Position numbers and translations under genes: made by a program. From an uncultured Clostridia bacterium (lineage in GTDB: Bacteria > Bacillota > Clostridia > TANB77 > CAG-508), in contig CANRED010000018.1 of the NCBI GenBank assembly GCA_947629555.1, positions 1 to 32,157 of the forward strand: a stretch of 32,157 bases of DNA, in the 5' to 3' direction. Positions 26,383 through 32,157 of the stretch are shown piece by piece. The first letter of the stretch is position 1. Each line of letters starts with the position of its first letter. The notes beneath the pieces are model-generated. The model was not told the origin of the DNA. It was given only the letters and a program-made list of their open reading frames with translations, and did not search any database.

Positions 26383-27360
26383 TTGGATACAGTAATAAAA
26401 ACAATCGAAAAGTATAACTTAATACAAAATGGAGATAAAATTGTAATAGGAGTTTCTGGCGGTCCGGATTCAATTTGTTTACTACATATATTAAATAGTT
26501 TAAAAGAAAAATATAATTTACAGTTGTTTGTAGCACACGTAAATCATCAGATAAGAGAAAATGCAAAAATAGATGAAGAGTATGTAGTTGATTTTTGCAA
26601 AAAAATAAATGTGCCAGTATATGTAAAACATGTAAATGTAATAAATATTTCAAAACAGCAAAAAATAAGTACAGAAGAAGCGGGACGAAATGAAAGATAT
26701 GCATTTTTTGATGAAGTGTTAAATAAAACAAATTCAAATAAAATTGCAATAGCACATAATAGTAATGATAAAGCAGAAACTGTACTGATGAATATATTAA
26801 GAGGAAGCGGAATATCAGGATTAAAGGGCATAGAGCCTAAAAGAGATAACAAATATATCAGGCCATTGATAGAAACATCAAGGGAAGAAATAGAAGAATA
26901 TTGTAGTAAAAATCATTTAGAACCAAGACATGATGAATCAAATGATGAAAATATATATAATAGAAATAAAATAAGAAATATAGTAATACCATACATAAAA
27001 AAAGAATTTAATAATAATATTATAAATACAATAAATAGGCTATCAGAAGTAGCAATAGAAGAAAGTGAATACATAAATAAAATTATAGAAAACGAATATA
27101 ATAATATTTGTGTAAAATGTGAAGCGGATTTAATACAATTAGACTTAAAAAAATTTAATAACTTAGATATAGTATTAAAAAGAAGAATGATATTATATAC
27201 TATTTACAAATTACAACATCACACAAAAGGTATAGAAAAAACAAATGTAGAAGATATAATAAAATTATGTAGTAACAACATAGGAAACAAATTTTTAATA
27301 CCAGAAAAAGGTCTAAAAGTATTAGTAAAGAACAGAAATATTTTATTTATAAAGTATTGA
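26383..27360 (+). CDS. tilS: tRNA(Ile)-lysidine synthase TilS (short form)
   Basis: The start is TTG 26383, seven bases after AAAGGAG. The PP-loop motif SGGPDS is at residues 25-30, followed by VAHVNHQIRENAKIDEEYV and later AHNSNDKAETVLMNILRGSG, all signatures of TilS. The enzyme attaches lysine to C34 of tRNA-Ile(CAU) so that it reads AUA instead of AUG. It is essential in an AUA-rich genome such as this one. At 325 residues it is shorter than the Bacillus enzyme, with a reduced C-terminal region, as in some other bacteria. It is probably co-transcribed with dnaB. Confidence 0.95.
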   Translation: MDTVIKTIEKYNLIQNGDKIVIGVSGGPDSICLLHILNSLKEKYNLQLFVAHVNHQIRENAKIDEEYVVDFCKKINVPVYVKHVNVINISKQQKISTEEAGRNERYAFFDEVLNKTNSNKIAIAHNSNDKAETVLMNILRGSGISGLKGIEPKRDNKYIRPLIETSREEIEEYCSKNHLEPRHDESNDENIYNRNKIRNIVIPYIKKEFNNNIINTINRLSEVAIEESEYINKIIENEYNNICVKCEADLIQLDLKKFNNLDIVLKRRMILYTIYKLQHHTKGIEKTNVEDIIKLCSNNIGNKFLIPEKGLKVLVKNRNILFIKY

Positions 27361-27385
27361 AAATGAAAATCTAATATGGTATAGT
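27358..27385 (+). promoter_or_regulatory. Candidate promoter of ftsH
   Basis: TTGAAA at 27358-27363 overlaps the tilS stop codon. TATAGT at 27380-27385 follows after 16 bases. The ftsH ATG lies 47 bases downstream with AGGAGG. Confidence 0.45.
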
Positions 27386-27431
27386 ATGATATTATAATAT
27401 GTTTTTTAGCATACGAACATAGGAGGAAAAT

Positions 27432-29234
27432 ATGAAAAATAGTTTAAAAACTTTAGCAATGTGGTTAATAATAGGGATAATATTTATAGTATTAATAACA
27501 TCAATATTGGATAATGCAGATACAAAAATGACATATTCAGAATTGATGACAAAAATAGAAAATGCAGAAGTAAAAAATATAGAAATTGCATCAGATGGAA
27601 CTAAGGCTTATGTAACACTTAAAGGATCAACAACAGAAAAAGAAGTAGTAATACCTAGCTTAGACAGTTTTATGGATAATATAAACAAATACTTAGTATC
27701 TGGAAATATAACATTAGAAGAAAAACCAGAATCAATGTTAATGACAGTACTTGGACTTCTTTCACCATTTGGAATACTTATAATTTTCTTATTATTTTTA
27801 ATGTTATTTATGAACGGAAACGCACAAGGTGGAAATAAAACAATGTCATTCGGAAAAAGTAAAGCCAGAATGATGGGTGTTGGTGAAAAAAATAGAATTA
27901 CATTTGATGATGTAGCCGGCGTAGATGAAGAAAAAGAAGAATTAGAAGAAATAGTAGAATTTTTAAAATCACCAAAGAAGTTTACAGATATGGGAGCAAG
28001 AATACCAAAAGGTGTTTTACTTGTAGGACCTCCGGGAACAGGAAAAACACTTTTAGCAAGAGCAGTAGCTGGAGAAGCAGGAGTACCATTCTTTATAATA
28101 AGTGGTTCTGACTTCGTTGAAATGTTTGTTGGTGTTGGTGCTTCAAGAGTTAGAGATTTATTTGAACAAGCAAAGAAAAATGCACCATGTATAATATTCA
28201 TAGATGAAATAGATGCAGTTGGACGTCAAAGGGGTGCAGGACTTGGTGGAGGACATGACGAAAGAGAACAAACATTAAACCAATTATTAGTTGAAATGGA
28301 TGGATTTGGAACAAATGAAGGCGTAATAGTTTTAGCTGCAACAAACAGACCAGATGTATTAGATAAAGCATTATTAAGACCAGGAAGATTTGACAGACAA
28401 ATAGTAGTTTCAGCACCAGACGTAAGGGCAAGAGAGCAAATATTAGAAGTTCATGCTAGAAAGAAAAAATTAGGTGATGATGTAGACTTAAAAACAATAG
28501 CAAGAAACACATCTGGATTTGCAGGAGCAGATTTGGAAAACGTATTAAATGAAGCAGCTTTACTTGCAGCAAGAAGAAATAAAGATGTAATTAATATGGA
28601 AGAAATAGAAGATGCAATGATAAAAGTTACAATGGGACCAGAAAAGAAAACTAGAGTAAGAAGTGACAAAGAAAATAAATTAGTTGCGTACCATGAGGCA
28701 GGTCATGCAGTTGTAAGTAGATTTTTACCATCACAAGATACTATACATCAAATATCAATAGTTCCAAGAGGAATGGCTGGTGGATATACAATGTATAGAC
28801 CAACAGAAGATAAATCTTTCATGTCAAAATCTGAAATGGAAGAAAACATAGTATCATTGCTAGGTGGTAGAGTTGCAGAGCAATTAATATTAAATGATAT
28901 TTCAACAGGTGCAAGCAACGATATAGAAAGAGCCTCAAAAATAGCTAGAGAAATGGTTACAAAATACGGAATGAGCGAAAGAATTGGAGCAATAATGTTT
29001 GGATCAAGTCAAGAAGAAGTATTTTTAGGAAGAGATTTTGCACAAACTAAAGACTTTAGTGAAGAAACAGCAGCAATAATAGATGAAGAAGTTAAGAAAA
29101 TTATAGATAAAGCATACAAAACAGCAGAAGTAATACTAAGTGGAAACATAGACAAATTACATGCTGTTGCAACAAGACTTCTAGAAAAAGAAAAAATCGA
29201 TGGAGAAGAATTTGATCAAATATTCCAAGACTAA
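27432..29234 (+). CDS. ftsH: ATP-dependent zinc metalloprotease FtsH
   Basis: The 600-residue product has its ATG seven bases after AGGAGG. Two membrane segments (about 6-26 and 105-128) flank a small extracellular domain. The AAA+ domain has Walker A GPPGTGKT (199-206), Walker [13 protein letters not shown] and the second region of homology [19 protein letters not shown]. The protease domain has HEAGH (421-425) and a downstream Asp (about 497 in ASNDIERA) as zinc ligands. FtsH degrades unassembled or regulatory membrane and cytosolic proteins, and in Bacillus is needed for sporulation. The tilS-ftsH order is conserved in Firmicutes, though hpt, which often lies between them, is missing. Confidence 0.98.
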   Translation: MKNSLKTLAMWLIIGIIFIVLITSILDNADTKMTYSELMTKIENAEVKNIEIASDGTKAYVTLKGSTTEKEVVIPSLDSFMDNINKYLVSGNITLEEKPESMLMTVLGLLSPFGILIIFLLFLMLFMNGNAQGGNKTMSFGKSKARMMGVGEKNRITFDDVAGVDEEKEELEEIVEFLKSPKKFTDMGARIPKGVLLVGPPGTGKTLLARAVAGEAGVPFFIISGSDFVEMFVGVGASRVRDLFEQAKKNAPCIIFIDEIDAVGRQRGAGLGGGHDEREQTLNQLLVEMDGFGTNEGVIVLAATNRPDVLDKALLRPGRFDRQIVVSAPDVRAREQILEVHARKKKLGDDVDLKTIARNTSGFAGADLENVLNEAALLAARRNKDVINMEEIEDAMIKVTMGPEKKTRVRSDKENKLVAYHEAGHAVVSRFLPSQDTIHQISIVPRGMAGGYTMYRPTEDKSFMSKSEMEENIVSLLGGRVAEQLILNDISTGASNDIERASKIAREMVTKYGMSERIGAIMFGSSQEEVFLGRDFAQTKDFSEETAAIIDEEVKKIIDKAYKTAEVILSGNIDKLHAVATRLLEKEKIDGEEFDQIFQD

Positions 29235-29238
29235 TACA

Positions 29239-29267
29239 AAAATGCAGACGTTACGTCTGCATTTTTT
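29239..29267 (+). terminator. Terminator after ftsH
   Basis: A 12-bp stem, AAAATGCAGACG (29239-29250) with CGTCTGCATTTT (29254-29265), has a three-base loop and a T tract. Confidence 0.9.
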
Positions 29268-29294
29268 GTTGTATAGGAAAAATCAATGCAAACT

Positions 29295-29323
29295 GTAGGG
29301 GTCGGCGTCCTCGACGACCCGTT
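29295..29323. repeat. GTAGGGGTC...GACCCGTT intergenic repeat, copy upstream of prs
   Basis: It begins GTAGGGGTCGGCGTCCTCGA and ends CGACCCGTT. GGGTCGGCG and CGACGACCC pair with a single mismatch around a TCCT loop, so the unit folds as a hairpin. It is far richer in GC than its surroundings. Confidence 0.75.
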
Positions 29324-29365
29324 TATTGTATCCAAAATAAACTCAAAAAAAACTAAAAAATACTA

Positions 29366-29394
29366 TTGTTTTTGATTTTCTTATCCTATATAAT
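29366..29394 (+). promoter_or_regulatory. Promoter of prs
   Basis: TTGTTT at 29366-29371 and TATAAT at 29389-29394 are spaced by 17 bases. They lie just upstream of the AGGGGG ribosome binding site of prs. Confidence 0.65.
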
Positions 29395-29422
29395 AAAAAC
29401 AAAAACAATATTAGGGGGATTT

Positions 29423-30361
29423 ATGGAAAATATTAAAATTTTTGCCTGCAAATCTGCAGAAAACTTTACAAAAGAAATTTGTGATTATTTAAATTTGCCA
29501 ATGGGAAAAATTGATTCTTTTAAATTTAAAAATGACAATAATTTTGTGCAAATTAGGGAAACAGTAAGGGAACAAGATGTGTATATAGTTCAAACAGTAG
29601 AACCACCAATAAATGAAAGAATAATGGAATTATTAATAACTATAGATGCAGCAAAAAGAGCATCTGCAAGAAGGGTAAATGTGGTATTACCATACTTCCC
29701 ATATTCAAGATCAGATAAAAAAGACCAACCAAGAATACCGGTAACAGCAAAACTTATGGCAGCAATAATAGAAGCGGCTGGTGCAAATAGAGTTATAACA
29801 TGTGACTTGCATAATCCAGCAATACAAGCATATTTCAATATAAACTGTGACAGATTAACTGCACAAAATTTATTAGAAGCTTACTTTAAAAATAAAAACA
29901 TAGACGATATGGTTATAGTTGCAACAGACGCTGGAAGTTCTAAAAAAGCATATAAATATGCAGAATATTTTAATTGCCCAATAGCAATGATAGATAAAAG
30001 AAGAGAAGGAAATGATGATAGAGCAATCGCTTCAACAATAATAGGAGATGTAAAAGGAAAAACAGCAGTTGTATTTGATGATGAGGTTGATACAGCAGGC
30101 TCTCTAACAGAAACAGCCAACCTTTTAGAAAAATTTGGAGCTAAAAAAATATATGCAGGATGTACACATGGTGTATTATCTGGACCAGCAATAGAAAGAA
30201 TACAAAAATCAGCTATATCAGAATTAGTTATTACAAATACAATACCATTACCAGAAGAAAAGAGAATAGACAAAATAACAGTATTATCAATAGCTGGATT
30301 ATTTGCAGAAGCAATAAAAAGAATAAACGAGGCAAAACCATTAGGAGATATGTTTAAATAA
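29423..30361 (+). CDS. prs: Ribose-phosphate pyrophosphokinase (PRPP synthetase)
   Basis: The start is ATG 29423, five bases after AGGGGG. An in-frame extension to 29366 would lie over the promoter and is rejected. The 312-residue enzyme makes PRPP from ribose-5-phosphate and ATP for purine, pyrimidine, His and Trp synthesis. Visible motifs are PYFPYSRSDKKDQPR (Arg96 region, ATP binding), the CDLHNPAIQAYF metal/ATP motif, and the PRPP loop FDDEVDTAGS (219-227). The PRPP loop differs slightly from the usual VDDxxDTAGT, and the sequence is somewhat divergent overall. Length is normal. It is monocistronic. Confidence 0.95.
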   Translation: MENIKIFACKSAENFTKEICDYLNLPMGKIDSFKFKNDNNFVQIRETVREQDVYIVQTVEPPINERIMELLITIDAAKRASARRVNVVLPYFPYSRSDKKDQPRIPVTAKLMAAIIEAAGANRVITCDLHNPAIQAYFNINCDRLTAQNLLEAYFKNKNIDDMVIVATDAGSSKKAYKYAEYFNCPIAMIDKRREGNDDRAIASTIIGDVKGKTAVVFDDEVDTAGSLTETANLLEKFGAKKIYAGCTHGVLSGPAIERIQKSAISELVITNTIPLPEEKRIDKITVLSIAGLFAEAIKRINEAKPLGDMFK

Positions 30362-30364
30362 GTA

Positions 30365-30394
30365 TTGACATTTAATATATATATAATGTATAAT
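30365..30394 (+). promoter_or_regulatory. Strong promoter of rpsU
   Basis: TTGACA at 30365-30370 and TATAAT at 30389-30394 are spaced by 18 bases. An untranslated leader of about 75 bases follows before rpsU. Confidence 0.75.
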
Positions 30395-30474
30395 AACTAA
30401 GTCAAAAGCAGTAGGACAATATGTAGAAACGAATCCCACAGTATGAATTGGTACTTTGGAAGGAGGGGAATTAA

Positions 30475-30645
30475 ATGTCAGAAGTAAAAGTTAATAATGG
30501 AAATATAGAAGATGCATTAAAAAGATTTAAAAGACAATGCGCTAGAAATGGTGTAATACAAGAGGTACGTAAAAGGGAACACTATGAAAAACCAAGTGTT
30601 AGAAGAAAAAAGAAATCAGAAGCAGCTAGAAAAAGAAAATTCTAA
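30475..30645 (+). CDS. rpsU: Small ribosomal subunit protein bS21
   Basis: The 56-residue protein has its ATG seven bases after GGAGGGG. It starts [20 protein letters not shown] and ends [12 protein letters not shown], matching bS21 throughout ([22 protein letters not shown]). bS21 sits near the anti-Shine-Dalgarno end of 16S rRNA and helps initiation. In Firmicutes rpsU is commonly followed by yqeY, as here. It has its own promoter and terminator, consistent with high expression. Confidence 0.96.
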   Translation: MSEVKVNNGNIEDALKRFKRQCARNGVIQEVRKREHYEKPSVRRKKKSEAARKRKF

Positions 30646-30651
30646 TAAGCC

Positions 30652-30676
30652 GGACGGAGATAGTCTCCGTCCTTTT
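30652..30676 (+). terminator. Terminator after rpsU
   Basis: A GC-rich 9-bp stem, GGACGGAGA (30652-30660) with TCTCCGTCC (30664-30672), has a three-base loop and TTTT. It lies between rpsU and yqeY, so yqeY may depend on partial readthrough or its own promoter. Confidence 0.85.
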
Positions 30677-30698
30677 GTATATAATTACCTATTTTACA

Positions 30699-30712
30699 TT
30701 GTAGGGGTTATT
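30699..30712. repeat. Fragment of the GTAGGGGT intergenic repeat family
   Basis: TTGTAGGGGTTATT resembles only the left end of the copies at 24411 and 29295. The palindromic right half is missing. Confidence 0.3.
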
Positions 30713-30742
30713 TATAAATAGTGAAAAATAGGAGGAACTATT

Positions 30743-31189
30743 ATGTTAAAAGAAAAATTAATGGAAGATTTAAAAGACTGCATGAAGGAGAAGAAGGAAT
30801 TAAGGAAAAATGTAATTCAAATGATAAGAGCAGCAATATTACAAATAGAAAAAGACAAACAAATAGAATTAAATGACGATCAAATAATAGAAATAATTGC
30901 AAAAGAATCAAAGAAAAGAAAAGACTCATTAGCAGATTACGAAAAGAGTGGAAGACAAGATTTAATAGATAATATAAATGAAGAAATAAATATAATAAGC
31001 GAATATCTACCAAAGCAATTAAGCAAAGAAGAATTATTACCAATTATAAAAGAAATAATAAATGAAACAGCAGCGACTTCCATAAAAGATATGGGAAAAG
31101 TAATGAAAGCAGCAAAAGAAAAAATAGGAGTAGCTGCTGATGGAAAAACAATTAATGAAGTAGTAAAAGAATTATTAGACATCAACTAA
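30743..31189 (+). CDS. yqeY: GatB/YqeY domain protein YqeY
   Basis: The 148-residue protein has its ATG eight bases after AGGAGG. It shows MLKEKLMEDLKDCMKEKKE, a central helical KRKDSLADYEKSGRQDL and a C-terminal domain with EYLPKQLS, KDMGKVMKAA and DGKTINEVVKELL. This domain is shared with GatB, the tRNA-amidotransferase subunit, where it contacts tRNA. Free YqeY is thought to bind tRNA or assist amidotransfer, but its role is not settled. Its last 15 bases overlap the end of the convergent gene on the other strand. Confidence 0.93.
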   Translation: MLKEKLMEDLKDCMKEKKELRKNVIQMIRAAILQIEKDKQIELNDDQIIEIIAKESKKRKDSLADYEKSGRQDLIDNINEEINIISEYLPKQLSKEELLPIIKEIINETAATSIKDMGKVMKAAKEKIGVAADGKTINEVVKELLDIN

Positions 31190-31408
31190 AATAATATCTT
31201 CACCTATACACTTTATGTTTTGCCAGGGAATAACGATTTCGTTATTCCCTGAAATCATACCTAGAAATCTAGTACTTCCTGGAACGATTATAGAAGTAAT
31301 CATTCCATCTTCTAAATTTGCAGTAACGTCTTGAACAAAACCAAGACGCCTACCATCTCGTATACTAACAACTTCTTTGTGTTTAAAATCCAATCCTTTA
31401 GATTTCAT
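31175..31408 (-). CDS. PRC-barrel protein of the YlmC/YmxH family
   Basis: The 77-residue minus-strand protein starts at ATG 31408 after GGAGGATAT. It reads MKSKGLDFKHKEVVSIRDGR followed by RLGFVQDVTANLEDGMI and ends IPWQNIKCIGEDIILVDV, a complete PRC-barrel of the YlmC/YmxH type. These small proteins are widespread in spore-forming Firmicutes, where YlmC/YmxH are linked to sporulation, but their exact function is unknown. It overlaps the 3' end of yqeY by 15 bases in the convergent orientation, and no terminator stem was found between the two. Confidence 0.9.
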   Translation of the reverse strand: MKSKGLDFKHKEVVSIRDGRRLGFVQDVTANLEDGMITSIIVPGSTRFLGMISGNNEIVIPWQNIKCIGEDIILVDV

Positions 31409-31516
31409 ATATATCCTCCAAAAATCATATTAATATAATATATTCAAAAATTAAAATAAGATTACATTAGTTAAAAATAAAGATAGATATTGCCATAAAT
31501 TACCAAGGAAAAAGCA

Positions 31517-31546
31517 TTGACTTTTATATCAATTTTATGTTAACAT
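31517..31546 (+). promoter_or_regulatory. rRNA promoter candidate 1
   Basis: TTGACT at 31517-31522 and TAACAT at 31541-31546 are spaced by 18 bases. It is the weakest of three tandem candidates before the rRNA genes. Confidence 0.4.
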
Positions 31547-31619
31547 ATAAATTGTGAGGCACATGATTGTGTCTTCATAGCACTCACAAAAAATATTTTA
31601 AAAATATTTAAAAAAGGTA

Positions 31620-31648
31620 TTGACTTGTATAATGAATGGTGCTACAAT
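31620..31648 (+). promoter_or_regulatory. rRNA promoter candidate 2
   Basis: TTGACT at 31620-31625 and TACAAT at 31643-31648 are spaced by 17 bases, with an A/T-rich upstream element before the -35. Confidence 0.7.
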
Positions 31649-31789
31649 AATCATTACTTAAAACGCAAATGAAAATATATTTTTTAATTTGAGTTAGTAA
31701 ATATGAGGGTGAACATAAGAATAAATTAGGCGAGCAAATAATTACTAATTTTTATTTTGCACAAAAAACAAAAAAATTTAAAAAATATG

Positions 31790-31818
31790 TTGACAAATGT
31801 TTTAAGAGGTAGTATAAT
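31790..31818 (+). promoter_or_regulatory. rRNA promoter candidate 3
   Basis: TTGACA at 31790-31795 and TATAAT at 31813-31818 are spaced by 17 bases, both at consensus, with an A-rich upstream element. It is the strongest promoter seen in the window. Confidence 0.85.
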
Positions 31819-32102
31819 GAAATACGTTCCGTCCGTAAAGGCGAAACAAGTAAGAAGTACATTGAAAAGTAAACAATAAATCCTTTAAGAGACCAAGCGG
31901 TAATACAAAAGTATTGCCAAAATAATTTTAATTAAAATAATGAGTCAAAAACTCAAAGTGATAAGTAAAACATTTAGATGTTTTACAAGAAGAAACGAGT
32001 TATGCAAGGCAAACGAATGATTTTCGACGAAATAGTACGTGTGTACATTGAGGAGAAAATCAAGAAGTTTAACGAAGCAGAACGAAGTTTATTCGCAGTA
32101 AA
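31819..32102 (+). other. rRNA operon leader
   Basis: About 280 bases without coding potential lie between the last promoter and mature 16S rRNA. Small hairpins are visible, such as GGCAATAC-type pairing around 31900 (GGTAATAC with GTATTGCC, AAAA loop) and TGAGT/ACTCA near 31942. The leader probably carries antitermination and processing elements, since its 3' part would pair with the 16S trailer. Confidence 0.6.
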
Positions 32103-32157
32103 AAACAAGAGAGTTTGATCCTGGCTCAGGATAAACGCTGGCGGCGCACATAAGACA
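32103..32157 (+). rRNA. 16S ribosomal RNA, 5' end (partial)
   Basis: GAGAGTTTGATCCTGGCTCAG, beginning near 32109, is the universal 5' end of bacterial 16S rRNA (27F primer region). It continues with AACGCTGGCGGCGCACATAA, consistent with Clostridia. The gene runs off the right edge. The exact first base is uncertain by a few positions. Confidence 0.97.

Noticed and set aside
29366..29422. N-terminal extension of prs by 19 residues
   Set aside because: The extension overlaps the promoter, and ATG 29423 has a strong ribosome binding site and the normal family N terminus.
1199..29777. Some fifty CGG trinucleotides inside intact genes, as possible counter-examples to the CGG rule
   Set aside because: Each was checked against its gene's frame and all are out of frame, mostly within ACG-G, NNC-GGN (for example AAC GGA, GGC GGA, GAC GGT) or GCG-G pairs, so they do not act as CGG codons.

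Overview
The window is very AT-rich, apart from short GC-richer intergenic repeats and the start of a 16S rRNA gene. SpoIIID, strong AGGAGG-type ribosome binding sites, a sortase-type surface protein and the order of housekeeping genes point to a spore-forming, Gram-positive member of the Clostridia, probably an uncultured gut lineage (inference). No tRNA gene, CRISPR array, integrase or insertion sequence was seen.

Layout. (1) 1-255: the 3' end of an Rpn-family nuclease/transposase-like gene, then a terminator. (2) 386-16366: one promoter, eleven tightly packed co-directional genes and one terminator, forming a type IV secretion-like (T4SS-like) operon. It holds a VirB2/TrbC-like pilin, PrgI, a TraC-like membrane protein, a VirB4 ATPase, three VirB6-like membrane proteins (one with an NlpC/P60-like domain at its N terminus), a protein with a degenerate M23-like C terminus, and three membrane-anchored accessory proteins. 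No relaxase or VirD4 coupling protein lies in the window. (3) 16367-23652: surface and secreted functions, namely an SH3-CAP protein, a 1644-residue thioester adhesin with six repeats, and a YHYH-thermonuclease. (4) 23653-31408: core genes spoIIID, a zinc-ribbon protein, rplI-dnaB-tilS, ftsH, prs, rpsU, yqeY and a ylmC/ymxH-like PRC-barrel gene. (5) 31409-32157: three strong tandem promoters, a long leader and the 5' end of 16S rRNA.

The most unusual signal concerns the codon CGG. I scanned every CGG on the coding strands by eye. About fifty lie out of frame inside genes. Only six lie in frame: three in tandem in the Rpn gene (112, 125, 138), one in the pilin gene (650) and two in the third VirB6-like gene (10580, 11184). 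At every one of the six, the reading frame breaks and is restored exactly by moving +1, that is, by treating CGGN as one four-base unit or by skipping the C and reading GGN as glycine. No other frame break was seen in the window. An intact paralogue (4614-5720) has glycine at the position equivalent to 11184, and the Rpn repeat unit demands glycine at all three of its sites. This suggests that this lineage does not read CGG as an arginine triplet but undergoes +1 frameshifting or quadruplet decoding there. The competing explanations are decay of accessory genes or an assembly artefact.

If the shift is real, the pilin is 178 residues and the third VirB6-like protein 660 residues, and the secretion operon is fully intact. 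If it is not, two structural parts of the apparatus are broken.
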